A stretch of 64,000 nucleotides of DNA from Arthrobacter russicus (lineage in GTDB: Bacteria > Actinomycetota > Actinomycetes > Actinomycetales > Micrococcaceae): positions 2,170,001-2,234,000 of the forward strand of contig NZ_JAVDQF010000001.1 in assembly GCF_031454135.1 (NCBI RefSeq), written 5' to 3'. Below, one piece after another: positions 27,701 to 35,769 of the stretch (its first letter is position 1; the number at the start of each line of letters is the position of its first letter). The notes beneath the pieces were generated by a model that worked only from the letters and a program-made list of their open reading frames with translations, was not told the origin of the DNA and searched no databases. A program made the translations under genes and the position numbers.

Positions 27701-29110
27701 GGTATTCAAACCATCGATCGCCGTACCGAGGACCGTCTTCAGCGCGGTCAACAAGACCGGCTTCAGAGCATTGACGATGGTTCCGGCCGGAATGTTCACG
27801 GGAGGAAGCAACGGCGGCTTGATGCTCAGATCGGTTGCCGTGATGGTCGGATCTCCGGCACCGGTCACGCCGGTGAACTGCGCCAGCGTACCCGTGATGT
27901 TGATCGAGGTGTTCGCGCTGGCCACGCCGCCCACCAAATCAACCTTGGCTGCCAAGTCGATGGTCAGCTTCAAGTTGTTCAGCAGAGCGTCTTTCAGACC
28001 GGTATTCAGTTTCTCGATCACGGCATCGGCAACATCTGCGACTCCGTTGACCAGAGCCTCGACCATCTTGTCATCGAGCACATCGGTGTTCGGCGGCAAA
28101 CCGTTCAGATCCTTCGCGCCACCAGTGGCGTTGTAGATCTTGGCGACGTCCACGTCTGCCAGGCCGGTGGTCAAGTCGAGCGTGACGCCACCGTTCTTGC
28201 TGACGATCTTGGTCGGCAAGCTGGCCGCCAGAGCTGCGACGACGGCGTCGGTTCCGGTGATCGAAACCGTGCTGCCGGTGGTCTTCAGGCTCGCTACCAC
28301 CAGGTCCACGTTCAGCGCTGCCAACGCGGCCTTCAGTGCAGTGTTCAGCGCTCCGGTGTCACCGATGACGGCATTGATCGGGGTCTTGAGTTGATCCAAG
28401 CCACTGGTCAGGAGCCCGGTCAGACCAGCCACCGGGGGCAACTGCAGGCGGGCGTGCGCATCTGCGAACGCGTAGCTGGTGTCTGCTGCCGTGATCGGTT
28501 TCTTGGTCGCATTGATCGAGCTGGAGAGCGCGTTGGCGTCGACTTCAGCGGTGCTGATCAGTTGGTGAGCGGTATCGAGGCCGAGCTGATCCAGCAAAAC
28601 GCGCAGATCGATCTTGGCGTTGATGTTCTTGCTCGGATCCTGCGCAGCGCTCGGATCGATCGATCCGCTGTCGGTGATCGCTCCGGCAGCAGCCTTGCCG
28701 GCGGCAGCCTGGGCCGCGGCGTAGCTGTTCAGGGCGCCGACGGCGCCACCGATGTCGAGCAATCCCGGCTGGCCTGGACCGTTCTTCACGATCGGCAGGT
28801 TGATGTTCGGCAGTTGTAGGGCTTTGCCACCGAAGACATTGAGGTTGAGGGGTTGCTTGTCCGGACCGGGGCTCTTGACCGAGCTTGCGCTGGTGAGACC
28901 GGCCTCGGCAAGCGCCATGCCGCCGAGGAAGGCGCCGACGATGGAGCCCCGAGCTTCAACCGGATCACCGGACGGTGACTGGATTGCCTGTGCGGAACCC
29001 GCCAATGGCAGGGCGAGAAGCGATGCGGCTACCGCACCACTCACGATTTTAACGGCTATGCCGCCGGGCGATCTGCCCTGGCGCGCTCGGCGCCTCTCGA
29101 AGATGTTCAA
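24716..29110 (-). CDS. Giant choice-of-anchor G type surface protein with Ig-like repeats, Ala/Ser/Asn-rich stalk and class E sorting signal
   Basis: 1,464 residues. Signal peptide to about residue 46 (AQA). An N-terminal domain (about 47-600) of the choice-of-anchor G type seen in actinobacterial surface proteins. Five ~93-residue Ig/IPT-like repeats follow (each starting A.PASVPAG.KTSVTGTGW and ending PLTVT); the second and third are identical. Then comes a very long Ala/Asn/Ser/Thr/Gln low-complexity region with an internal 132-residue duplication, one more Ig-like domain, and LANTG (about 1423-1427) followed by a hydrophobic helix and RKRR. LANTG fits the LAxTG signal of class E sortases, and a class E sortase lies at 9285. 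The start is probably TTG at 29110 (GAGGG eight bases ahead). It has all the marks of a wall-anchored stalk or adhesin. Ligand unknown. Confidence 0.85.
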   Translation of the reverse strand: MNIFERRRARQGRSPGGIAVKIVSGAVAASLLALPLAGSAQAIQSPSGDPVEARGSIVGAFLGGMALAEAGLTSASSVKSPGPDKQPLNLNVFGGKALQLPNINLPIVKNGPGQPGLLDIGGAVGALNSYAAAQAAAGKAAAGAITDSGSIDPSAAQDPSKNINAKIDLRVLLDQLGLDTAHQLISTAEVDANALSSSINATKKPITAADTSYAFADAHARLQLPPVAGLTGLLTSGLDQLKTPINAVIGDTGALNTALKAALAALNVDLVVASLKTTGSTVSITGTDAVVAALAASLPTKIVSKNGGVTLDLTTGLADVDVAKIYNATGGAKDLNGLPPNTDVLDDKMVEALVNGVADVADAVIEKLNTGLKDALLNNLKLTIDLAAKVDLVGGVASANTSINITGTLAQFTGVTGAGDPTITATDLSIKPPLLPPVNIPAGTIVNALKPVLLTALKTVLGTAIDGLNTTLTANPGPIQAIVEPIVKAAGDALSPAFQAIKQVARLIINDQPTLDGRPADIASPTAYSVRALTLVLFPGGLPGFPTPPAPGGGQVPDPRDGLARVSISSSTADFGAAAAAPALAVNPASVPAGGKTSVTGTGWATGTPVSVQLKDPSGANVGAPVSVTPNADGSLPATDLPVPAGSAAGAYTVVGTQGTTPPVSTPLTVTAAATPTIKADPASVPAGGKTSVTGTGWDPASPVSVQLKDAAGANVGSPVSITPGTDGSLPATDLPVPAGTKAGDYTVVGTQGSNTQTAPLTVTDAAAPTIKADPASVPAGGKTSVTGTGWDPASPVSVQLKDAAGANVGSPVSITPGTDGSLPATDLPVPAGTKAGDYTVVGTQGSNTQTAPLTVTDAAAPTIKADPASVPAGTKTSVTGTGWTPGTPVSVQLTDPAGAAVGTPVSITPAADGSLPATDLPVPATATPGAYTVVGTQGSNTQSAPLTVTPAGTPALTVNPTSVPAGKKTSVTGTGWTPGTPVSVQLKDPSGANVGAPVSITPAADGSLPATDLPVPADAKPGNDTVVGTQGATTTSTPLTVTPADGTASANTNASASASASANADSKANAAAQAAAQAAANADATSTASAAANTAANAAAKSAATANATANASADATSAANAQAQAAATAAANSAAQSDTNATASAAATANANAASKAAATANSSTNASAAAAANANATANANANASASAAASANADSKANAAAQAAAQAAANADATSTASAAANTAANAAAKSAATANATANASADATSAANASAQAAATAAANSAAQSDSNAKASAAANANASAAASAASNANSSSSASSNAAADANGNASGIKVTIDRNLVNKGANVVLKVTGTGFKATEKVAGVLFSEQSPLGSQVADANGQVVFTFNSQNLELGDHTVTLTSTVDAAKTGSVSFKVVPAGAGNVNASGSSNGSGDGLANTGSNDPTSIFVGAGIALLLGAALVSIAVSRKRRGTEIGS
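25356..25918 (-). repeat. 396-bp-offset duplication in the Ala-rich stalk coding region
   Basis: A 167-base block at 25356-25522 recurs at 25752-25918 with two mismatches, and weaker similarity continues on the 5' side (from about 25300 and 25696). The offset of 396 bases is 132 codons, so the reading frame is kept. It doubles the Ala/Asn/Ser-rich stalk. Confidence 0.88.
26511..27068 (-). repeat. Two identical tandem 279-bp repeat units
   Basis: Bases 26511-26789 and 26790-27068 read identical throughout. Each encodes one 93-residue Ig-like repeat of the giant surface protein. The flanking repeats of the same array differ at many positions, so this pair is a recent duplication or was homogenised by gene conversion. 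Confidence 0.93.
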
Positions 29111-29833
29111 GTTATTTTCCCTCGAATCTAACTCTGCATTGATCTGGATTTACGTTCAGCATCGATTCCCGGATCCGTGGATCATGAGCTCCGATGGCCA
29201 GCCACCTGGTTGGTGTACAAGCAGCGCAACTGCACATGAATGCAAAAGCGCCCCAAGTTATGCAAAGAGTATTCCTAACTATTGATTGCCGCAACGGGGC
29301 CGGAAATGCAGCTATGACCTGCAACGAAGTGTCATTTGGGGAACTTTTTCGACATATTCAGATGAATTCCAGAGCGCCTCCCAGCTCCGGTGCAGGTGCG
29401 CTCCAGATTGCCCTGCCAGGGCCTAGCGCCAGCAGCCGGTGCCGTCTGGGTTTACCGGGCAGTAGCAGGATACTTCCCTTTGTTTGCAAGGAATACGTTG
29501 GGGTGAGGCGGTTCTGCCGGCAGCTGCGGCGGGGTGCTGCCGCGAGCCGGTCCCGGTGCTCCACACGCCGGCTCCGGCGGTTTTCTGCCGGTTCTCGGCA
29601 GCTTCATTAACTAAAGGAATGCGGAACCGATGGTTTTTGTAAAAAAGCTCCGGTTCCCGGAGAGCGGATTTTTTAGCCAAAGGGATTGGTTGAACAACCC
29701 TTAAGGCGATCCAATTCCATGATAAATAGACATTCGGTAAACTCGTGACACAAAATATAGCCAATCGGCTATCGAAGAAATATACTGATGGCTATGAATA
29801 TGGGCTCGTCACGGATTGATTCCGAGTGAATTC
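29111..29833. promoter_or_regulatory. Long intergenic region upstream of the giant surface-protein gene
   Basis: About 720 bases with no credible gene. A GC-rich middle (about 29400-29600) holds short hairpins, for example CTGCCG/CGGCAG at 29585-29601 and GGCAGC/GCTGCC at 29519-29541. AT-rich blocks lie on both sides. ATAGCC-AATC-GGCTAT at 29757-29772 is a perfect 6-bp inverted repeat near the end of the TetR gene. I compared the minus strand by eye with c-di-AMP, c-di-GMP and cobalamin riboswitch consensus elements and found no match. A long structured 5' leader for the surface protein is possible. Confidence 0.45.
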
Positions 29834-30520
29834 TCAGGTATCGCCCCGGCGAGCGAGCAGGCCGTCCACGATCGCGTCGAGGCCGAGCGCGAAGGCGCGG
29901 TCGGCGGTGTAGCGGCCGTGCCGCGCTTCCCGGGCCTGCACTGCGCCGGTCAAACCCGGTGCCGCGGGCTGGCCTCCGCCGTCGAAAATGTCTTCCGGTG
30001 CGTTCACGTCGAACGCGGAGCCGTAGATGAACGATTCGAGTGCGACGATGGCGTCCACGATCTCCGATTCGGGCCAGCCGGCCCGGCGGAATCCGTCGGC
30101 CACCGCTTCGTAGCTGCGCAGCGTTTGCGGGGAGTCGGCGATCGGCTGGACCGCGATGATCGGGATCAGCGGAGTGTGCTGCGCGAAGACGTCGCGGTAG
30201 GAGCGGGCCCAGGCCCGGACTGCTTCCGGCCAGGCTGCTTCGGCAAACGCGCTGACGTCCACGAAAGACATCAGGTGGTCCTGGACCAGGGCCAGCACGT
30301 CCTGTTTCGAGCGGACGTGGTTGTAGAGCGCCGAAGGGGCCACATTGAGCCGCTTGGCCAAAGCCGCCATGGTCAGGCCCTTGTAGCCGTCGCGCCGGAT
30401 CAGTTCCAAAGCCGCCTGCGTGATCGGGGCTACCGCGAGGATTGCTTTTGCGGGACGCCCGGCCCTGCGCTTGGCGGGCTGCTGGTGCGCTGGGTCGGGC
30501 ATCGCTTCCTGGTCCGGCAT
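29834..30520 (-). CDS. TetR-family transcriptional regulator
   Basis: 228 residues. The N-terminal DNA-binding domain shows ITQAALELIRRDG, then the helix-turn-helix LTMAALAKRLNVAPSALYNHV and SKQDVLALV. The C-terminal ligand domain is of the TetR_C type. It is divergent from the amine oxidase operon, with an AT-rich palindrome between them, so it most likely represses that operon and responds to an amine or related ligand (inference). The start is ATG 30520 or ATG 30502; neither has a good ribosome site, and I keep the longer. The open frame upstream to 30598 overlaps the operator and is unlikely. Confidence 0.88.
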   Translation of the reverse strand: MPDQEAMPDPAHQQPAKRRAGRPAKAILAVAPITQAALELIRRDGYKGLTMAALAKRLNVAPSALYNHVRSKQDVLALVQDHLMSFVDVSAFAEAAWPEAVRAWARSYRDVFAQHTPLIPIIAVQPIADSPQTLRSYEAVADGFRRAGWPESEIVDAIVALESFIYGSAFDVNAPEDIFDGGGQPAAPGLTGAVQAREARHGRYTADRAFALGLDAIVDGLLARRGDT

Positions 30521-30544
30521 CGTCCAATTATGGCATCCGCGCCC

Positions 30545-30573
30545 TTGCCGGATCGGCGGTCGGGACGTACAGT
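30545..30573 (+). promoter_or_regulatory. Candidate sigma70-type promoter of the amine oxidase operon
   Basis: TTGCCG (30545-30550), a 17-base spacer and TACAGT (30568-30573), upstream of the TetR-type operator and 73 bases before the amine oxidase start. Only the spacing and hexamer match support it. Confidence 0.45.
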
Positions 30574-30580
30574 GGTGATC

Positions 30581-30601
30581 AAAATGAATTATATTCATTT
30601 T
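30581..30601. promoter_or_regulatory. TetR-type operator palindrome
   Basis: AAAATGAAT (30581-30589) and ATTCATTTT (30593-30601) are perfect 9-bp inverted arms with a 3-base spacer. It is a strongly AT-rich island in GC-rich DNA, just downstream of the candidate promoter, between a tetR gene and the operon it faces. Confidence 0.75.
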
Positions 30602-30645
30602 GTGATCCGGGATACATCCGCCGTGCCGGCGGGAAATGAGGAAGC

Positions 30646-32010
30646 ATGAATGCAGAGGCCAAAGACGTCATCATCGTCGGAGCCGGCCCGTCCGGACTCA
30701 CCGCAGCGTGGCGGCTCAAGCAGGCCGGGCTGAGCGTCCAGGTGCTCGAAGCCCGGGACCGGGTCGGCGGACGCACCTGGACCGATACCATCGACGGGGC
30801 GAGCCTGGAGATCGGCGGCCAGTGGGTTTCGCCGGACCAAACCGCGCTGCTGGCCCTGCTCGCGGAGCTGGGCCTGGAGACCTTTCCGCGCTACCGCGAC
30901 GGCGAGTCGGTCTACCTGGCTCCGGACGGCACGCGGACCCGCTTCACCGGCGAAATATTCCCGGCCTCGGCGCACACCGTCGCCGAGATGGAACGGCTCA
31001 TCGGGCTGCTGGACGATTTGGCCGCGGAGATCGGGGCCGGAGCGCCCTGGGCCCATCCGCGGGCACGCGAGCTGGACACCGTCTCCTTCCACCATTGGCT
31101 GCGCGGGCAATCCGATGACGAGGAGGCCTGCAATAACATCGGGCTCTTCATCGCCGGCGGCATGCTCACCAAGCCCGCGCATGCTTTTTCCACGCTGCAG
31201 GCGGTTCTCATGGCCGCCTCGGCCGGCTCCTTCAGCAACCTGGTGGATGACAATTTCATTCTGGACAAGCGCGTCATCGGCGGCATGCAGCAGGTGTCCG
31301 AGCTGTTGGCGGAACGGCTGGGCCCGGATCTGCGCTTGAACGCGCCGGCGCGCACGATCCGCTGGGACCGGGACTCGGTCCAGGTCGAAGCCGACGGTGT
31401 CACGGTGTCCGGTCGCCGGGTGGTCATGGCGGTGCCGCCGAACCTGTATTCCCGGGTCTCCTTCGACCCGCCGCTGCCCCGGCGGCAGCACCAGATGCAC
31501 CAGCACCAGTCCTTGGGCCTGGTGATCAAGGTCCATGCGGTCTATACGACACCTTTCTGGCGCCAGGAAGGGCTTTCCGGGACCGGCTTCGGCGCTGCCG
31601 AGCTGGTCCAGGAGGTGTACGACAACACCAATCACGGGGACCCGCGGGGTACCTTGGTCGGATTCATTTCAGACGAGAAGGCGGATCGGGTGTTCGAACT
31701 CGACGCCGATGAGCGGCGCGCCGAAGTCCTCGCCTCGCTGGCCCGCTACCTGGGCCCGGCGGCCCTGGACCCGGAGGTCTACTACGAATCGGATTGGGGT
31801 TCCGAAGAGTGGACCCGCGGGGCGTATGCCGCGAGCTTCGATTTGGGCGGCCTGCACCGTTACGGCGCGGATCAGCTGACTCCGGTCGGGCCGATCCATT
31901 GGTCCTCTTCGGATTTGGCCGCGGAAGGCTATCAGCACGTCGACGGCGCAGTCCGGATGGGCGAATACACCGCGCAGAATCTGCTGCGCGAACTGGGCCG
32001 GAGCAGCTGA
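30646..32010 (+). CDS. Flavin-containing monoamine oxidase (putrescine oxidase-like)
   Basis: 454 residues, the size of actinobacterial putrescine oxidases. FAD-binding start VIIVGAGPSGLTAAWRLKQAG, then LEARDRVGGRTWT and EIGGQWVSP. The C-terminal FAD segment is GYQHVDGAVRMGEYTAQN. It would oxidise a primary amine to an aldehyde with H2O2 and ammonia released. Substrate specificity is inferred only from overall similarity and from the APC-family permease two genes downstream. The start ATG follows GAGGAAGC. Its stop shares one base with the start of the next gene. Confidence 0.88.
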   Translation: MNAEAKDVIIVGAGPSGLTAAWRLKQAGLSVQVLEARDRVGGRTWTDTIDGASLEIGGQWVSPDQTALLALLAELGLETFPRYRDGESVYLAPDGTRTRFTGEIFPASAHTVAEMERLIGLLDDLAAEIGAGAPWAHPRARELDTVSFHHWLRGQSDDEEACNNIGLFIAGGMLTKPAHAFSTLQAVLMAASAGSFSNLVDDNFILDKRVIGGMQQVSELLAERLGPDLRLNAPARTIRWDRDSVQVEADGVTVSGRRVVMAVPPNLYSRVSFDPPLPRRQHQMHQHQSLGLVIKVHAVYTTPFWRQEGLSGTGFGAAELVQEVYDNTNHGDPRGTLVGFISDEKADRVFELDADERRAEVLASLARYLGPAALDPEVYYESDWGSEEWTRGAYAASFDLGGLHRYGADQLTPVGPIHWSSSDLAAEGYQHVDGAVRMGEYTAQNLLRELGRSS

Positions 32011-32888
32011 TGCGCTACGTCGTCGGCTATACCGCGAATGCCCGTGGCCGGGAGGCGCTCGATTTGGCCGTCGCCCTGGCCAAACGGCAGGACGCCGAGC
32101 TGGATCTGGTGCTGGTCCTGCCGCAGGACTCGCCCTTCAAGGCGGCCTATCCGCCGGCTCCGGGATTCGACCGTGCCTTGCAGCAGCAAGCCCAGAGCTG
32201 GCTGGATGAAGCCCTGGCGATGGTTCCGGCCGAGGTCGTTGCCCGGGGGCAGCTTCGCTTCGCCGAATCCGAAGCCGAGGCGCTCAATGCCGCGGCCGCC
32301 GAACTCGACGCCGGATTGCTGGTGGTAGGTGCGGCCAGCAATGGCCTCTTCAAGCGATTCACGGTGGGCAGTACGGCGAGTTCGCTCCTGCATTCGGCGC
32401 AGATCCCGGTGGCTTTGGCGCCGGGCGGGTATCAGAACACCGAGCCGATCAGCCGGCTCAGTTGCGGCGTGGGTACCCGTCCCGGAGCCGACGAGGTTCT
32501 GGGCTTGGCCTTGGACACCGCGGCCCGGCGTGCCCTGCCGTTGCGCCTGATCTCGCTTTTGGCGCTCGACCAGGACCTCGAGCCGGGGGCCTCTGGAACC
32601 TTGCAGGAGGCGGCCCGGAGCTATCTGGAAGAAAAGCTCCGGACCGAATCGGCGGACCGCCCGCCCCTCGGCTCACCGGTGGAGATCGTGGTGGCACAAG
32701 GCCGCAGCATCGAGCAGGCGGTCGACGCGCTGGCCTGGCAGGACGGTGAGGTCCTGCTGATCGGATCCAGCCGGCTGGCCCAGAACCGGGCGTTGTTTTT
32801 GGGCAGCACCGCGCAACGGATTCTGCGCGCCCTGCCCGTCCCGATGATCGTGCTGCCCCGCGGGCAGCAATCCGAGCAGAGTTACTAG
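32010..32888 (+). CDS. Universal stress protein, tandem UspA domains
   Basis: 292 residues with two UspA domains (about 1-137 and 150-285). The first ends with LLVVGAASNGLFKRFTVGSTASSLLHSAQIPVALAP and the second with LLIGSSRLAQNRALFLGSTAQRILRALPVPMIVLP. These carry the G-2x-G-9x-G(S/T) nucleotide motif in similar form. It is embedded between amine oxidase and permease with a one-base overlap. A role in regulating the transporter or in oxidative stress from the oxidase is inference. The start at 32010 is fixed by this overlap and by the first beta strand MRYVVGYT. Confidence 0.88.
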   Translation: MRYVVGYTANARGREALDLAVALAKRQDAELDLVLVLPQDSPFKAAYPPAPGFDRALQQQAQSWLDEALAMVPAEVVARGQLRFAESEAEALNAAAAELDAGLLVVGAASNGLFKRFTVGSTASSLLHSAQIPVALAPGGYQNTEPISRLSCGVGTRPGADEVLGLALDTAARRALPLRLISLLALDQDLEPGASGTLQEAARSYLEEKLRTESADRPPLGSPVEIVVAQGRSIEQAVDALAWQDGEVLLIGSSRLAQNRALFLGSTAQRILRALPVPMIVLPRGQQSEQSY

Positions 32889-32896
32889 AGGGTGAT

Positions 32897-34435
32897 ATGA
32901 GCCAGACAAAGACGTCTTCAGGCCACGGAGAAGCAGGCCCGAACAGCTCCGGATTGAGCGAGAAGGGCCTGAAAGCCGGATCGGTCGGGCTGCTCGGGGC
33001 GGTGGTGATCGGGATTTCCACCATTGCGCCGGCCTATACCCTGACCGCCGCGCTGGGACCCACGGTGTCCGTCGTCGGCGTGCATTTGCCGGCGATATTC
33101 CTGGTCGGGTTCATCCCGATGATCCTGGTAGCGTTCGGGTACCGCGAACTCAACAACGCGATGCCGGACTCCGGGACCTCCTTTACCTGGGCCAGCCGGG
33201 CCTTCGGCCCCTGGATTGGCTGGATGGGCGGCTGGGGCCTGATCGCGGCGACCGTGATCGTGCTCTCGAATCTGGCCGCGGTCGCGGTGGATTTCTTCTA
33301 CTTGCTGCTGGGCCAGATCTTCGGGAATCCGGAGTTGGGCGAGTTGCGCCACGTGCTCTGGTTGAACATCCTGACCACCCTGGTGTTCATTGCGTTGGCC
33401 TGCTGGGTGTCCTACCGGGGCATGGAAACTACCAAGACCGTGCAGTACGTTTTGGTCGGATTCCAGTTGCTGGTGCTCGGCTGGTTCGCGATTTCGGCCT
33501 TCGCCCACGTGGCCAACGGCACCGCGTTCGACGCGACCATGATCACGCCCGAATGGTTCAACCCGTTCGGGGTGAACTCCTTCTCCGAATTCGCCGCCGG
33601 GGTGTCGCTGTCGATCTTCGTGTATTGGGGCTGGGACACCACGCTGACCATGAACGAGGAGATGAAGAATCCGAAACGGACGCCCGGCAGGGCCGCCATG
33701 CTCACGGTGCTGATCATCGTGGTCATCTACATGACGGTTGCCCTGGCCACGCTGTCCTACGCCGGAGTGGGCGAAACCGGCCTCGGCACCGGGAATCCGG
33801 ACAACCAAGCCAGCATCTTCGCGGTTCTGGCCGGGCCGGTGATGGGTCCGTTCGCGATCCTGATGTCTTTGGGCATCCTCTCCAGCTCGGCGGCGTCGTT
33901 GCAATCGACTTTCGTCTCTCCGGGCCGCACCTTGCTGGCGATGGGCCACTACCGGGCGTTGCCGAAGTCGCTGGGCCGGATCAGCCCCAGCTACAAATCG
34001 CCGTCGACGGCGACGGTCACGGCCGCGGTCGCAGCCGGCGCCTTCTACGCGATCACCCGCGTGGTCTCGGAGAATGCGCTTGCTGACACCGTGACCGCCT
34101 TGGGCATGATGATCTGCTTCTATTACGGGATCACCGCCCTGGCCTGCGTCTGGTACTTCCGCCGGAGCTGGTTCGGTTCGGTGCGCTGGTTCGTCTTCCG
34201 GTTCCTGCTGCCGCTGCTCGGCGGAGTGATGCTGTTGCTGTTCTTCGTCAAAACCGCGATCGATTCGATGGACCCGGAATACGGTTCCGGATCCGAGCTC
34301 GGCGGGGTGGGGCTGGTTTTCATCCTGGGCATCGGAGTGATCCTGCTGGGCGCGGTGTTGATGGTCGTGATGTACTTCCGCGATCCGGACTTCTTCCGGG
34401 GCCGGATCCTGCATCGCGGGGCGGACATCCCGTAA
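32897..34435 (+). CDS. APC-family amino acid/polyamine permease
   Basis: 512 residues with about twelve membrane helices. The first helix carries the APC signature GVVIGISTIAPAYTL-like segment (GAVVIGISTIAPAYTLT), followed by MPDSGTSFTWASRAFGPWIGWMGGW. It belongs with the flavin amine oxidase and likely imports its amine substrate. RBS AGAGGGTGAT precedes the ATG by a short gap, eight bases after the Usp stop. Substrate not determinable. Confidence 0.9.
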   Translation: MSQTKTSSGHGEAGPNSSGLSEKGLKAGSVGLLGAVVIGISTIAPAYTLTAALGPTVSVVGVHLPAIFLVGFIPMILVAFGYRELNNAMPDSGTSFTWASRAFGPWIGWMGGWGLIAATVIVLSNLAAVAVDFFYLLLGQIFGNPELGELRHVLWLNILTTLVFIALACWVSYRGMETTKTVQYVLVGFQLLVLGWFAISAFAHVANGTAFDATMITPEWFNPFGVNSFSEFAAGVSLSIFVYWGWDTTLTMNEEMKNPKRTPGRAAMLTVLIIVVIYMTVALATLSYAGVGETGLGTGNPDNQASIFAVLAGPVMGPFAILMSLGILSSSAASLQSTFVSPGRTLLAMGHYRALPKSLGRISPSYKSPSTATVTAAVAAGAFYAITRVVSENALADTVTALGMMICFYYGITALACVWYFRRSWFGSVRWFVFRFLLPLLGGVMLLLFFVKTAIDSMDPEYGSGSELGGVGLVFILGIGVILLGAVLMVVMYFRDPDFFRGRILHRGADIP

Positions 34436-34522
34436 CCGCAGCGCCGCCGATCATGCGTAGAATGGTGGGCGGCCTGGGTGCAGACGGGCCATCGGATATC
34501 AGCCCAGCCAAAGGATTCTTCC

Positions 34523-35230
34523 GTGAACCCGACCGCACCCCCTGCGCCCAGCCTGCAATACGCCGCCGTCGGCAGCCGGTATTTCGGCATTCTGCTCGCC
34601 ATCATGGGCACGATTGTGATCCTGTCCGGCATCGGCGCGGTCAAAGGCGTGCAGTTCGGTCCGATCATCACCGACGGCGGCTTCTTCCTGTTTCCGTTCG
34701 CGTACATCCTGGGCGATGTGATCAGCGAGGTCTATGGCTTCAAGATGGCGCGGAAAGCGGTTTTCACCTGCTTCGGGCTCTCGATCTTCGCCTCGCTCTG
34801 CTACTGGGTGATCATCATGCTGCCCGGGTTCGACGACGATTTCGGCCGGGCGAAGCAAGCCGCCTTGGAGGGCGTACTGGGTCCGGTCCCGCTTTTGGTG
34901 GCCGGATCGTTGCTCGCCTTCCTGGCCGGGCAATTGCTGAACTCGTTCATCATGGTGCGGCTCAAGGCGCGCCAAGGCGAGCGGCGGCTGTGGGTGCGGC
35001 TGCTCGGCTCGTCCGGAGCCGGCGAGTTCGTGGACACGTTGATCTTCTGCGCCGTCGCCGCGCCGATCATCGGGATCACCGATTTCGGCGGCTTGGTCAA
35101 CTACACCCTGGTCGGATTCGTCTACAAAGTCGCGCTGCAGTACCTGTTGGTACCGGTCACCGCGATGGTCATCGGCTGGATCAAAAAGCGCGAGCCGAGC
35201 TACGGCGCGGCTCCGGCGACCCAGGCCTGA
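34523..35230 (+). CDS. Queuosine precursor transporter (QPTR/YhhQ family)
   Basis: 235 residues, about six membrane helices. Family segments: GIGAVKGVQFGPIITDGGFFLFPFAYILGDVISEVYGF, AGQLLNSFIMVRLK and LGSSGAGEFVDTLIFCAVA. YhhQ-type proteins import queuine or preQ1-type bases for tRNA modification. A tgt gene lies about 4 kb away on the other strand and no de novo queuosine genes are visible, consistent with salvage. GTG 34523 is chosen because AAAGGA lies seven bases ahead. A TAGAAT word at 34457 could be its -10 box. Confidence 0.88.
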   Translation: MNPTAPPAPSLQYAAVGSRYFGILLAIMGTIVILSGIGAVKGVQFGPIITDGGFFLFPFAYILGDVISEVYGFKMARKAVFTCFGLSIFASLCYWVIIMLPGFDDDFGRAKQAALEGVLGPVPLLVAGSLLAFLAGQLLNSFIMVRLKARQGERRLWVRLLGSSGAGEFVDTLIFCAVAAPIIGITDFGGLVNYTLVGFVYKVALQYLLVPVTAMVIGWIKKREPSYGAAPATQA

Positions 35231-35241
35231 GCCGTTCCGGT

Positions 35242-35745
35242 TCAGCGGCCGAGTTGCCCTTTGGCGTAGGCAGCCTGCCCCACATGCTGGGAGCAGTCGG
35301 AAAACACGCTGACCAGCCGGGCGCCCAGGGTGACCGGAGGATTCCACCGGGTGTCCACGATCCGGTCCAGATCCGCGCCCTGCAGGGCGCTGAGATAGTC
35401 CGCGGTCATCCGGTGCACCGCCGCATGGTATTCGGACAGCAGATCCGGCCCGTCGAACCGGACGCCGGCTACTTGTGCTTCGGTGTGGCCGTAGCCGGTG
35501 TCGGTCTCGGGCAGGGGTAGTCGGGCCCGCGCTTGGTAGCCCGAGCCGAGCCAGATCTGCTCCCGGCCGGCGACTTCGCTCAGATGGTCGTCTTGGACCC
35601 GGCTCAAATGCCAGACCAGCCAGCCGATCGAATTCGCACCGTCCGGCCCGGTGTTCAAAGCCTGCTCGTCGAGACCGTGCAATACGTCGCGGACTTCTTC
35701 GTCGATCCGGTTGAAGGCGTCGAGCAATAGTTCTGAGATTTCCAT
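35242..35745 (-). CDS. DinB-superfamily protein (DUF664, thiol-transferase-like)
   Basis: 167 residues, four-helix bundle of the DinB/DUF664 type. The metal-binding histidines are placed as expected: IGWLVWHLSRVQDDHL, then AAVHRM, and HVGQAAYAKGQL at the end. Related proteins in actinobacteria are mycothiol-dependent transferases. The reaction is not known. The ATG is preceded by GGAGGATCGG. It converges on the transporter with an 11-base gap and lies 24 bases after the GGT-like gene. Confidence 0.85.
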   Translation of the reverse strand: MEISELLLDAFNRIDEEVRDVLHGLDEQALNTGPDGANSIGWLVWHLSRVQDDHLSEVAGREQIWLGSGYQARARLPLPETDTGYGHTEAQVAGVRFDGPDLLSEYHAAVHRMTADYLSALQGADLDRIVDTRWNPPVTLGARLVSVFSDCSQHVGQAAYAKGQLGR

Positions 35746-35769
35746 CCGATCCTCCAGTGTCTTCGGCGC

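Noticed and set aside
29401-29640. Possible c-di-AMP, c-di-GMP or cobalamin riboswitch upstream of the surface gene (minus strand)
   Set aside because: Only scattered short similarities; none of the invariant core elements of those classes are present.
34436-34522. preQ1 riboswitch before the queuosine-precursor transporter
   Set aside because: Does not match the known preQ1 class cores; kept only as a low-interest structured leader.
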